Shown in pieces: positions 10,801 to 17,281 of a stretch of DNA of 64,000 bases; position 1 is the first letter of the stretch, and every line of letters begins with the position of its first letter. Under the pieces are notes generated by a model. It saw only the letters and a list, made by a program, of their open reading frames with translations, did not search any database and had not been told where the DNA came from. Source of the stretch: Nonomuraea roseoviolacea subsp. carminata (GTDB lineage: Bacteria > Actinomycetota > Actinomycetes > Streptosporangiales > Streptosporangiaceae); NCBI RefSeq assembly GCF_024172185.1, contig NZ_JAMZEC010000001.1:8407001-8471000 (forward strand). Reading direction: 5' to 3'. A program made the translations under genes and the position numbers.

Positions 10801-11731
10801 GGGCAAGGCAGCCAGCAGAACCAGGAACGCCCTGGGCCGCGGCGGCGGGGCGGCGGCCGAGGGCGGCGAATCCGCGGGCGCCGCGGCAGCCCGCAAAGCC
10901 GGAAGCAAGGTACCGGGAGGCAAGCCCAAGGCGGCCTCGGCAGGTCCCAGGGGTTGTCCCACTCCCAACAGCTTCGTCGCCGGCACCAAGGTCGAACTCG
11001 CAGACGGTACGTACAAGGTGATCGAGAAGATCAAGGCGGGCGACAAGGTCCTCTCCACTGACCCGATCACAGGAAAGTCCGCGCCGAAGCCGGTCGTTGC
11101 GGCCTTCTCAGGTGTCGGTTACCTCAACGTCGTCCAGATCACGGTCGACACCGACGGTAACAGGGGCGATGACACCGGCGTCATTCTGGCCACCGAACAC
11201 CACCTGTTCTGGGACACCAAGGACCGCCAGTGGGTCCGCGCCGATCATCTGACGGGTGCCGATCGTCTGCGCACTCCCAGTGGCGCGACGGCCCAGGTCG
11301 TCGGCACCACCGTGCAACGAAATCACCCGGCCGTCTATGACCTGACCATCGCCGACACCCATGCGTACTACGTGCTGGCCGGGACAGCTCCCGTGCTCGT
11401 TCACAACTGCGGAACCGGAACGGTCACAGATGAGGTAATGAATGAGCACATCCTTCCGCGACACTTCGCGGGTCACAAGGACGCCGGACAATGGCCTTTC
11501 AAGTCGAAGTTCGAGGACTGGGTCACGCCCGACCATATCCGTAATTGGGCCAGGCTTGCGATGAGGCAGCCGATTGACGGTACGAATATCGGTACCGGCT
11601 CCGGTCATCAGCATATCCTCCAGATCGGAAGCCGCCACCCGATCGGCTACGATGTGAATGGGAACGATCTGTTCTCCATCGCGGTATGGGTGGATGACGG
11701 CATGGTGACGAGCGTTCATCCGTATGGATGA
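4871..11731 (+). CDS. Secreted RHS-repeat polymorphic toxin with Hint and EndoU-like C-terminal domain
   Basis: Giant exported RHS/YD-repeat protein (2286 aa). GTG 4871 is preferred over ATG 4847 because GGAGGA sits 7 nt before it. A signal peptide (to about residue 34) is followed by many YD repeats such as YDPLGRLTGV. The RHS core is at ~1735-1818 (PFGQQRG...GYAYADNNPVTGSDPTGL). Next come a Gly-rich linker, a hydrophobic pretoxin segment, and a Hint autoproteolytic domain at ~2029-2179 (CPTPNSFVAGTKV, TEHHLFWD, ending VHNC). The last ~106 residues are the toxin tip: HILPRHFAGH, GSGHQHI and IGYDVNGN...TSVHPYG resemble the EndoU/BECR RNase fold. That nuclease call is inference; the RHS and Hint parts are firm. 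The tip is visibly less GC-rich than the body, as expected for an exchanged cassette. Confidence 0.9.
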   Translation: MLGSRRGWTQIAALLAVVVPATLLSPIAAQAADDDPAWHQAQEQHAVPGHAVKAQGLLTDPGAAYDLKGAPAVTWPGPGTAVTAAGGGSAKARAGQLPIWLGPAAVQKNGKAPATAGAAPAVEVRTLDAPTAARSRIDGLGIRLKPSAPARMAVEVDYSGFRYAYGGDWGSRLRLVELPACAATTPERPECQTRTPLPTRNDVKTGRLAADVDLAAGATTLAAEAAPSGSAGTYEATSLSPSATWNVSNQSGAFSWSYPLRLPPTPGGPTPNIGFVYSSGSIDGRTVATNNQVSWIGEGFDYWPGFVERRYKACADDGVTPKRNDQCWGNDNATLSLNGQATELVLDDATGTWQPKDDDGSKIEKLSGADNGDKDGEYWRVTTPDGTQYYFGRNHLPGWAEGSAETQSTWTVPVFGDDSGEPCHQDSFSDSWCKQAWRWNLDYVVDPHGTVSTFWYGRETNYYRRDVTTLTDGVPNGTPTAYDRSGYLKRIDYGQRSDAIFSSSAPARVVFDAKERCIATSSFDCAESKFTKDNAKNWPDVPYDQNCDSGDKCLDRYSPTFWTRKRLAAVTTQVLSGSAYKDVDIWTLDQQMRAPGDGTAPALWLAGIQHTGKVGGTASLPPVKFAGVQRPNRVDALEGRPPLTKWRISAIDNETGGALSVTYSDEDCTAGNTPDPDSNTRRCYPQYWSPEGATSPKLDWFHKYVVTQIQQIDRTGGAPDTLETYEYLGGGAWHHDDDDGLTKDKYKTWSQWRGYGKVRVLRGAPGEQRSKAEFTYFRGMDGDEQSGGGTRDVKVTDSTGTAVDDAEPLQGRVREEIRYDGPSGPAMTGTITGYWTKQTAKRVRPWGTTTASMVREDKERTRTALASGGWRYNTTDTDYNGDGLPTQVNDLGDQATADDDSCVRTTYARDAARWMISYAVRVETVTKACTVTPDRPADVTSDVRKYYDGGTFGAAPSKGDVTRTEKLGSWDGGPQYVTAGSTTFDVYGRPLVVTDPNGTTTRTSYTPATGLVTAKQETNALGHVTTAEIEPAWGLATATTDANGKRADLAYDPLGRLTGVWLPGHAKTGYASTPNMKFGYQIRADGPTTVSTSTLRADGATYITGYALYDGLLRPRQKQEPAPGGGRLINDTLYDTRGLVYKTNADYYTEGDPGSTLWVPGSDDDVPGQSVTVYNGMEWPTAQIFRKRGTEQWRTTTTYGGDRISVDPPAGSTPITKITNGQGETTEVRQYKGDAPTGDYEATKYTYTRAGQPATITDTAGNTWTYHYDLRGRMVQVDDPDKGTAKLTYDDKNDLLTTVTDARGSSLFRTYDALGRKTAEYAGTSAAGTKLAEWTFDKLPDGTVVKGQPTGSTRYVKNAATGAMDAYTSSVTGYDNAYRPTGTQTVIPAAEGGLAGTYKTTTDYNPDGTVHRTVLPAAGGLLGETILYDYDQLGNPTTMRGLTNYVTSTTYGKLGQVLDMTMSTGLKRVKETNFYEEGTNRLTRSVFERETAPISVADTHYTYDPSGNITKIADTPSGQTPDVQCFRQDWLQRLTDAWTSTDDCATAPSQSIVGGPAPYWQSFAYDSVGNRTKEIDHQATGDITKTYTYAGPGKPQPHTLSSVAYDGGPRDGQIDTYTYDKTGNTTERGSGRLLEWDVEGHLAKSTDPSGVSTFVYDAGGERLLRRDPASTTLYVAGMEIRLDTKTGAKSATRYYDFAGQAIAARTGKGVTWLGADHHGTADTSVDDTSTQAMTRRRFTPFGQQRGVAPASWPGQKGFVGGVIDEATALTHLGAREYDAETGRFISVDPVFDASDPQSWNGYAYADNNPVTGSDPTGLMYDGGTQCGIIASNPCNPRSGGGGGGGGGGGGSYSSPPPPSNPPHCGRWSFGCKAKKIWHEHKATIVNVTVAVVVTVGCEAATMGAGSIGCAAAGGAAGNLAGYLVSTPRDEWSAGGALKSAAVGAITGAAGGVVGKGVSAALGKLATTATGRAVAGAAGKAASRTRNALGRGGGAAAEGGESAGAAAARKAGSKVPGGKPKAASAGPRGCPTPNSFVAGTKVELADGTYKVIEKIKAGDKVLSTDPITGKSAPKPVVAAFSGVGYLNVVQITVDTDGNRGDDTGVILATEHHLFWDTKDRQWVRADHLTGADRLRTPSGATAQVVGTTVQRNHPAVYDLTIADTHAYYVLAGTAPVLVHNCGTGTVTDEVMNEHILPRHFAGHKDAGQWPFKSKFEDWVTPDHIRNWARLAMRQPIDGTNIGTGSGHQHILQIGSRHPIGYDVNGNDLFSIAVWVDDGMVTSVHPYG

Positions 11732-11739
11732 GGTAGCTG

Positions 11740-12033
11740 ATGATCGATGTTCAGGTGCGCACGGAATCCGGTGATATCGTGGTGCACGGATCATGCGGAT
11801 TGGACTGGAAAGCGGTCGGGCGCATAGACGAAGACGAGTTCCCGTTCTTGGGTAGCCTGCTGCCGTACGCGGACACGATGTTCAACTCGCGGCAGACCGA
11901 AAGGCTTCGGCGGGAAATCGCCGACCAGTCCGTCAGTCAGATTCTCGGGCGCGATGCGGTGGCGGAGATCGAAAGACTTTGTCTGCAGGTGAAAAACGGG
12001 CCGCATCTCTATCTGTGGTTTCTGGGAGACTAG
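11740..12033 (+). CDS. Probable immunity protein for the RHS toxin
   Basis: A 97-aa cytoplasmic protein with no signal peptide, starting 8 bp after the toxin stop with GAGGTAG as a ribosome site. Polymorphic toxin genes are normally followed directly by their cognate immunity gene, and this frame shares the lower GC content of the toxin tip, so the assignment is by position and composition. I recognise no family. Visible features are an acidic N-terminal half and the C-terminal sequence HLYLWFLGD. It should bind and neutralise the EndoU-like tip in sibling cells. Confidence 0.6.
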   Translation: MIDVQVRTESGDIVVHGSCGLDWKAVGRIDEDEFPFLGSLLPYADTMFNSRQTERLRREIADQSVSQILGRDAVAEIERLCLQVKNGPHLYLWFLGD

Positions 12034-12284
12034 AAGTCGAAGGGGACGGGGCGGTCAGGATCATCATGGATGGTCCCCGTCCGCCTACATGATCGCCGTT
12101 GGCCTGGTCAGCCTCGCCGCGGTCATCGCCCTCAGACAGGCCCGCATCCCAGAGGCCGTCGGCTAGCCCCTCAACCAGGGGGTTTGCGCCCCGATGCAAG
12201 GGTTTTCTCCCTGTCCATACTTCCCGTCACGCTGCCTTGTGCGAGCCCGTCCGGGAACCCTCTACCTGAGGAGAGGTCAGGACC
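12034..12284 (+). other. Intergenic stretch with a possible membrane-segment remnant
   Basis: No convincing full gene. A 26-codon frame at 12086-12166 would encode a single hydrophobic helix (MIAVGLVSLAAVIALRQA), which reads like the decayed end of a small membrane protein, possibly an orphan immunity relic left by toxin-tip exchange. The ribosome site for the next gene (GAGGAGAGGT) lies at its right end. Confidence 0.3.
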
Positions 12285-12806
12285 ATGCGTTACGCAAGAA
12301 GGAGCCCGCTGCCCGCCGCAGCCCTGGCGATGATGGCCATGGCGCTCGCGCCGGTCCTGGCCTCTCCCGCACACGCCGACGAGCAGGGGCGGACAGCGCA
12401 GCGGGGAATCATCACCGCTGCACACGCCGATGACCCTGTTGAGACACCGCCGGACGACTCAGAGCCGGACGAGACGGCTCTCGGCGGCGACACGGTGCAC
12501 ACCGAAGGCTACGAGGCGCGTTTCTACATCAGGAGCGGCGGCTGCGAGGGCTGGGTCTACACCAAGAAGCGCAGCGGCCACTGGTACGCCAAGGGCGTCA
12601 TCCGGTCACGCCGCAACCACTGCTTGATGCTGCTGGAAACGCGACACGGCAGTGGTGGATACGTCCAGGTCTCGAACGAGTACCGGGCCATCAACGAGAC
12701 GATGAGCACTGGCTACCACTGGGATGATCGCGGCTACAGTGCGCGGGTGTGCATCCAGAATTACGACAACACCGAGGAGCAATATCGGTGCGGTAGAGGG
12801 GTCTGA
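12285..12806 (+). CDS. Small secreted protein of unknown function
   Basis: 173-aa exported protein. MRYARRSPLPAAALAMMAMA...ASPAHADE is a standard Sec signal peptide cleaved near residue 32, and GAGGAGAGG lies 11 nt before the ATG. The mature part starts with an acidic linker (DDPVETPPDDSEPDETA). A compact domain of about 100 residues follows, with four cysteines (GGCEGWVY, NHCLMLL, ARVCIQN, YRCGRGV) that could form two disulfides. I do not recognise the family. Its place after the RHS toxin/immunity pair suggests another cell-surface or interbacterial factor, but nothing in the sequence proves it. Confidence 0.7.
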   Translation: MRYARRSPLPAAALAMMAMALAPVLASPAHADEQGRTAQRGIITAAHADDPVETPPDDSEPDETALGGDTVHTEGYEARFYIRSGGCEGWVYTKKRSGHWYAKGVIRSRRNHCLMLLETRHGSGGYVQVSNEYRAINETMSTGYHWDDRGYSARVCIQNYDNTEEQYRCGRGV

Positions 12807-13005
12807 CAGAGCCTTCAGATGAAAAGGGCTTGACCCGCTTGGCGCGCGCCCTTGACGACCTCGAGGCGCTCTCCACACGCTCGGTTCTTCTTGGGTCCGG
12901 GCTACGTTCGGTCAACGTGGCCACGTGAAAGAAGAGATCATCGTCCTCTGACCTCCTCCGCGACGAACCGTGGCCTGCTAAGGGACTCATGGGCTGTCGG
13001 CCTTC

Positions 13006-13626
13006 CTACGTCGGCCGCGCCGGGTGGTATTCCGGCTGTCCGGTCGGCCGGTACACGTGCACGCCGACGCCCCTCGCGTCGGTGTGGGAGCTGACAACCT
13101 CGAGCGCGGCGTCGGGGCCATCGTCCGGAAACAGCCGCATGCCCTGTCCGAGCAGCACGGGAACGACCAGCAGCGTCAGTTCGTCGACGAGGCCGGCCGC
13201 GAGCAGCGAGCGGATCAAAATCGCGCTCCCGTGTACCTGGATCTCGCCCGATGACGATTCCTTCAGTTCCCTGATCGCCGCGGTCGCATCCCCGGACAGC
13301 AGCGTGACGGGTCCCCACGACGGCTGCTCGAGACTGTTGGATGCGACGTACTTCTGCGCCCCGTTGAGCGCGACCCCGATGGGGTGCTCCTGCATCTCCG
13401 GCCGGGTGCCCCAGGTCTCGGCGAACATCTCGTAGGTGCGCCGCCCGAACAGGAACGCATCCGCCCGCTGATAGGTCCGGGTGATCATCTCGCCGGTGTC
13501 ATCGGCGAATGCCCCGAGCGCCCAGCCGTCCCGCGTGAACCCGCTCGCCAGTTCCTCGGGAGTCGCGTGACCGTTGCCCTGCATCACACCGTCCACGGTG
13601 ATCTGCGTCATCGTCGTGAGTCTCAT
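13006..13626 (-). CDS. RibD-C/DHFR-like reductase family protein
   Basis: 206-aa protein of the RibD C-terminal / dihydrofolate-reductase-like family, expected to bind NADPH in the cytoplasm. Start taken at ATG 13626 (MRLTTMTQITVDGVMQ), with GGAG just upstream. Hallmarks are the N-terminal strand TQITVDGVMQ, FGRRTYEMF, the nucleotide-binding stretch SGEIQVHGSAILIRSLLAAGLVDE split across two blocks, and VVPVLLGQGMRLF. The substrate is unknown; most actinomycete homologues are orphan. A second, more distant family member occurs at 46716-47279. Confidence 0.85.
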   Translation of the reverse strand: MRLTTMTQITVDGVMQGNGHATPEELASGFTRDGWALGAFADDTGEMITRTYQRADAFLFGRRTYEMFAETWGTRPEMQEHPIGVALNGAQKYVASNSLEQPSWGPVTLLSGDATAAIRELKESSSGEIQVHGSAILIRSLLAAGLVDELTLLVVPVLLGQGMRLFPDDGPDAALEVVSSHTDARGVGVHVYRPTGQPEYHPARPT

Positions 13627-13707
13627 GTCTCCATCGTGGCGCGCACCGGCATCCGGCGGCAATCATGCGTGCCGAAACGGCAACAGCGCGCGCCACGGGC
13701 TGACCGG

Positions 13708-13732
13708 CCCTCTCTGGATGCCGCAGAGAGGG
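13708..13732. terminator. Hairpin, possible terminator of the gene at 13900-14538
   Basis: CCCTCTCTG (13708-13716) and CAGAGAGGG (13724-13732) form a perfect 9-bp stem with a 7-nt loop. It lies downstream of the minus-strand secreted-protein gene that stops at 13900, about 170 bp away, and upstream of the reductase gene. There is no run of T, so an operator role is equally possible. Confidence 0.4.
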
Positions 13733-13899
13733 TTGATCCCGTCCGTCCGTACGACCATGCTGTTCTGGCGGCATTGTGGGAACAGGCGTGCCCAGCTTGG
13801 CCTGCTGATGCCGCCGACGAGGCTTTACCGGCTGCCGCTCGACGACCTCGTCGGCGCACCTGCCCTCGGAGATCCGGGATCCACCCGCGGACTGTCCCC

Positions 13900-14538
13900 T
13901 CAGTCAGCCAGGTAGGAGATCGAGCGAACCTCGTAGCCGGTGGTCCGGGAGCCGCGTACGTGCATCAGCATCGCACCGCCCTCATAGGAGTAGGCGCACG
14001 AGTAGCCCCGCGATTCCTTGCTGCAGCCCTGGAAGAAGTGGGTGACGCCGCGCGGGTCGTAGGTGACCTTGAACAGCTTCCGCACCGTGGCGGAAGTGGC
14101 GACCTCGAGCGCGCCGTACTCATCGCCCCGCTTCCAGGCGGCGAAGAGATGCTTGGCCACGGTGGACGGCTCGGTGATGTGCCGCGACAGGTAGACCTTG
14201 CTGACCTTCGAGCCGGTGACCACCATCGCGATGCCGTCGAGCCCGCCGGGCACGCGCACGCTTGTGTGCACGAACCGGCACACGTTGCCGGAACAGCCGT
14301 CGAAGCGATCGGGCGCGCGGTAGGCATAAGTGAAGATCGTCTTGACCGCGGCAGGGGTGGCTGCCTTCGCCGCGGCCGTGCGGTCGGCGGCCAGCCAGGC
14401 GTGGAACAGCTTGTTCGCCACCGTGCCGGGCGCGGGCGTCCCGGCCGAGGCGCGAGCGGCCCAGGCGGGGCCGGCGGAGGCGAGCGTCAGTGTCGCAGCC
14501 GCAGTGAGAGCGGCGCCGAGGACGAGTCGTTTGAACAC
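13900..14538 (-). CDS. Secreted protein with an internal duplication
   Basis: 212-aa exported protein, GTG start at 14538; MFKRLVLGAALTAAATLTLA...AWAAR is a signal peptide. The mature protein is two copies of one ~85-residue unit: VANKLFHAWLAADR...TIFTYAY...CSGNVCRF and VAKHLFAAWKRGDE...KLFKVTYD...CSKESRGYSCAY, each followed by a strand of the type GGxxxxxMxVxGSxxxxxxV. Each unit has a cysteine pair. I do not recognise a named family. It is likely extracellular; function unknown. Confidence 0.75.
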   Translation of the reverse strand: MFKRLVLGAALTAAATLTLASAGPAWAARASAGTPAPGTVANKLFHAWLAADRTAAAKAATPAAVKTIFTYAYRAPDRFDGCSGNVCRFVHTSVRVPGGLDGIAMVVTGSKVSKVYLSRHITEPSTVAKHLFAAWKRGDEYGALEVATSATVRKLFKVTYDPRGVTHFFQGCSKESRGYSCAYSYEGGAMLMHVRGSRTTGYEVRSISYLAD

Positions 14539-14998
14539 ACTGCGACGCTAAGGGCGGCGCCTTGCGCGGGGATTGATCCCGGCTTGCAGTGGTCCAGGCG
14601 CCTTGCGGCGGTTGCGATGCAGCCCAGGAGGCCGCTCGGGCGCTGTCGCCGGCCAGGACTCGGGCAGAGGCTTCCACGGCAGGCGCATCAGCATGCCGGC
14701 ACCACAACCCGCGCAGGGTTCGGGAAGCCCTCATGTTTCCTCATCGTGAAATGCCATTTCACTTTCGCGTCCGGCGGCGCTTTCTCGGAGATATAACGCC
14801 GTCTTCCACACAGCCAGCAATGCCATTGCGACACAACGCATTCATTGCCCAAATTCCGGCAATTCTGTAAATTCGGTGGCGATACTCCTCGCCGTTCACT
14901 TATCAACCGGAACTATTCCTGATTTGGTGTCGTCCTTGCCGCCGTTACCGCGTACCGGCAGGTGACGGGCGTGCGCGTACACCCGGGATCACGGACGC
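14539..14998. other. 460-bp intergenic region upstream of the RiPP locus
   Basis: No gene that I can support. The right half (about 14740-14930) is clearly more AT-rich than its surroundings and holds a 17-bp palindrome at 14746-14762 and several AATT-containing words (CAAATTCCGGCAATTCTGT), typical of a regulatory region. It probably contains the promoter for the P450 gene. Confidence 0.5.
14746..14762. promoter_or_regulatory. Palindromic operator candidate upstream of the P450 gene
   Basis: GTGAAATGCCATTTCAC: perfect 7-bp arms around a 3-nt spacer, inside the AT-rich intergenic stretch about 240 bp before the P450 start. The size and symmetry suit a dimeric regulator. No second copy was noticed in this window, so its regulator is unknown. 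Confidence 0.45.
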
Positions 14999-16216
14999 AT
15001 GGGGCAGGTGGGAATGACGACGGTCGGAGAACCGGATCGGGCCGCTCCCGGCGGGACGCGGCCGTGGCCGCACGGGGCGGCGCGGTGGTATCGGCGGGAC
15101 CCGCTGGGGTTCGTCGAGCACGCGGCCCGCGAGCGGGGCCCGGTGTTCCGGCTGCCCGACGACGGGTCGCTGTGCGTGGCCGACCCGGCGGAGGCCCTGC
15201 GGGTGCTGCACGACGAGGAGGGCCACTACGACGACGTGTCCGACTTCTTCCACGTCCGCGGCGGCCGGCTGGAACCGCGGGAGACGCAGGTCGCGATCGG
15301 GCGGGCGGCCCGCGCGACGTTACGCGCCCATCTGGCCGCGCATCGGGAGCGGCTGCCCGCCGTGGTGGCGGAGCTGGGAGAGGTCAGCGAGTGGCCCGCG
15401 GCCGGGCGGGCCGCCGTGTACCGGTTCCTGGCCGAGGCGCTGCTGCGGCCGGACAGCCCGCCGCCCCTGCGGGAGCTGATGGAGCAGGTGGTGCGGAACG
15501 ATGTCCTGATCCGTCCCAGCGGCCGGCTGGCGAGCGTGATGCGGCGGGCGCTGTGGGCACGCGTGGTGCGGGCGCTCACCGGCGAGGTGCTCGCCCGCCG
15601 GGCCGGCCCGCGGTCCGGCGGGCGGGGCGACCTGCTGGACGCCGTGATCGAGGCCGCCCCGCCCGATACGCCTGCCGCGCAGCTCGCCCAGGCGTATCTG
15701 CTGCTGTTCCGAACCTCGGTGGCGCCGGTGGGCCACGTGGTCGCCTGGGCGCTGCTGGCAGCCGCGACCGACGGCGTCGACCTGGCGGACGTGCCCGCGG
15801 AGTCGGCCGTACGGGAGTCGCTGCGGCTGTGGCCGGTGGCGTGGCTGCTGGGCCGCCCCGTCCTGCGCGCCCATCAGGTCGGCGGCGTGCGGCTGGAGCC
15901 GCGGGACAGCGTGTCGGTCTGCGCCTATCTGCTGCACCGCGACGAACGGCACTGGCCCGAGGCCACCCGGTTCCGGCCCGGCAGGTGGGACGGCCCCGGC
16001 CCCCGCGGGCCCTACCTGCCCTTCGGCGGCGGCCCGTTCACCTGCGCCGGCGCCGTCGTCGCCCGCAACCTGGCCTGCGACCTGCTCGCCGCCGTGACCG
16101 ACAGCGCCCGTCTCGACGTACGCGGCGGTCGCGGACAGCCCCACGTGGCGGGCATCATCACCCCTCCCTCGTTCCGACTGCACCGGACCCCCTTCGCCCG
16201 TCGAGAAAGGAGGTGA
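14999..16216 (+). CDS. Cytochrome P450, probable atropopeptide-type peptide cross-linking enzyme
   Basis: 405-aa soluble P450. The K-helix ExxR motif is E273-R276 (ESLRLWP) and the heme-binding loop is PFGGGPFTCAGA with Cys349 as the thiolate ligand. The usual I-helix acid-alcohol pair is not visible; the region reads LLLFRTSVAPVGH. Its stop codon overlaps the AAAGGAGG ribosome site of the next frame, a 21-codon peptide ending AWYIW, so the two are translationally coupled. In the known tryptorubin (atropopeptide) pathway one P450 builds the C-C and C-N bonds between Trp and Tyr side chains of such a peptide; that function is inferred here from family and context. An alternative start is ATG 15014. 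Confidence 0.88.
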   Translation: MGQVGMTTVGEPDRAAPGGTRPWPHGAARWYRRDPLGFVEHAARERGPVFRLPDDGSLCVADPAEALRVLHDEEGHYDDVSDFFHVRGGRLEPRETQVAIGRAARATLRAHLAAHRERLPAVVAELGEVSEWPAAGRAAVYRFLAEALLRPDSPPPLRELMEQVVRNDVLIRPSGRLASVMRRALWARVVRALTGEVLARRAGPRSGGRGDLLDAVIEAAPPDTPAAQLAQAYLLLFRTSVAPVGHVVAWALLAAATDGVDLADVPAESAVRESLRLWPVAWLLGRPVLRAHQVGGVRLEPRDSVSVCAYLLHRDERHWPEATRFRPGRWDGPGPRGPYLPFGGGPFTCAGAVVARNLACDLLAAVTDSARLDVRGGRGQPHVAGIITPPSFRLHRTPFARRERR

Positions 16217-16221
16217 ACTCC

Positions 16222-16287
16222 ATGAGGAAGCTGCTGCGCCGCGTCACCGGCCGCCGGATCAACCGGCAGGCCTGGTACATCTGGTAG
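16222..16287 (+). CDS. RiPP precursor peptide, tryptorubin-like core AWYIW
   Basis: A 21-aa peptide. The basic leader MRKLLRRVTGRRINRQ (16 aa, six Arg and one Lys) is followed by the aromatic core AWYIW and a TAG stop. AAAGGAGG lies 9 nt before the ATG and inside the end of the P450 gene, so translation is well supported despite the length. From memory, tryptorubin A is built on AWYIWY, so this precursor matches it except that the final Tyr is absent. Expected processing: P450 cross-links between W2, Y3 and W5 of the core, then proteolytic removal of the leader after Gln16. No dedicated protease is encoded nearby. The missing sixth residue would change the possible ring pattern. Confidence 0.85.
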   Translation: MRKLLRRVTGRRINRQAWYIW

Positions 16288-16299
16288 TCCATCTCCGGC

Positions 16300-16333
16300 G
16301 AGCCGTGCCGGGCCCGACGGCCCGGCACGGCTC
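16300..16333 (+). terminator. Perfect 15-bp hairpin between precursor and methyltransferase
   Basis: GAGCCGTGCCGGGCC (16300-16314) pairs perfectly with 16319-16333 across a 4-nt loop, 12 nt after the precursor stop and 40 nt before the methyltransferase start. No T-run follows, so it is likely a partial terminator or an mRNA-stabilising element that lets precursor transcript exceed that of the enzyme behind it. Confidence 0.7.
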
Positions 16334-16373
16334 CGCTCCCGACGAGGCGGGACACCCGCCCCAGGAGGCACGC

Positions 16374-17153
16374 ATGTCGCGGGTGGATGAGACGCTGGCC
16401 GCCTACGAGAGCATCGCGGCCCGCTACGACGAGCTGAACGCGCGGATGGACACCGCCGGCCTCGTGGCCCGCTTCGTGGAGGCGGTCGATCGGTACGGGC
16501 CAGGCGGTCGGCGGCTGCTGGACGCCGGCTGCGGCACCGGCCGCAGCAGCGTGGCCTTCCGCGAGCGCGGGTTCGAGGTGACCGGCTACGACCTGTCCCC
16601 CGCGATGGTGGCGATGGCCCGCCGCCGGCCCGGGGCCGAGGAGATCGGGTTCCTGGTGGGACGGCTGCAGGAGCCGCCGCCCGGGCTGACCGGCTTCGAC
16701 GTGGTCGCGTGCGTGGACGTGCCGATGGCGTACCTGACCGGCACGGACCAGCTGCGACAGGCGCTGACGGCCGCCCGCGACCAGCTCGCCGAGGACGGGG
16801 TGCTGGTCTTCGATGTGAACACCATCGGCTACTACCGCCGCATGTTCCGCGTCCCCACGGTCGCCGACCGGGGCGACCGGTACGTGGTCCGGTTCGCGCA
16901 GTCCCCGCGGATCGAGGCCGACGCGGTCGTGGTGACGCAGTTCGACCTGTTCGAACGGAACGGCGCGGGCTGGGAGCGGCTGTCGATGCGCCACGTGCAG
17001 CAGCACCATTCCGACCGGACGGTGCGCGAGGTGGCCGAGCAGTCCGGGCTGCACGTCGTGGCCGCCCACGGGCTGGTGGGGACGTCGACGCGGGACCCGG
17101 CCGACGAGACCGACCACGACCGCATCCTGTATGTCGCCCGCCGGGCCGGCTGA
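16374..17153 (+). CDS. Class I SAM-dependent methyltransferase
   Basis: 259-aa soluble methyltransferase (Methyltransf_25/11 type). AGGAGG precedes ATG 16374 by 6 nt. Motif I is LLDAGCGTGRSS (residues ~47-58), motif post-I is VTGYDLSPAMVAMARRR, and the acidic motif is FDVVACVDV. The C-terminal half has the antiparallel-sheet pattern of small-molecule methyltransferases. It follows the RiPP precursor after a strong hairpin on the same strand, so it may methylate the cross-linked peptide (N-terminus or a ring N/O). That link is inference: described atropopeptide loci need only precursor plus P450, as far as I recall. Confidence 0.85.
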   Translation: MSRVDETLAAYESIAARYDELNARMDTAGLVARFVEAVDRYGPGGRRLLDAGCGTGRSSVAFRERGFEVTGYDLSPAMVAMARRRPGAEEIGFLVGRLQEPPPGLTGFDVVACVDVPMAYLTGTDQLRQALTAARDQLAEDGVLVFDVNTIGYYRRMFRVPTVADRGDRYVVRFAQSPRIEADAVVVTQFDLFERNGAGWERLSMRHVQQHHSDRTVREVAEQSGLHVVAAHGLVGTSTRDPADETDHDRILYVARRAG

Positions 17154-17281
17154 CGTCGGCCGGGTGACAGTGCCTCAGGAACCATGCGCCGGAGAGCCGC
17201 CGAGATGGAGCCCGGCTCGGCCGCGCTGCGCCTGGCTGCCATGATGGTCCCGCCATTCCGCCGCCGCCCCGGGAGGACCCC

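Noticed and set aside
10957..11411. Intein inside the RHS protein
   Set aside because: There is no C-extein resuming an RHS function and the domain ends in VHNC before a toxin tip, so it is a Hint pretoxin-release domain.
16288..16373. Longer precursor reading through the TAG to add further core residues
   Set aside because: The stop follows AWYIW directly and the next bases form a perfect hairpin; no frameshift signal is visible.
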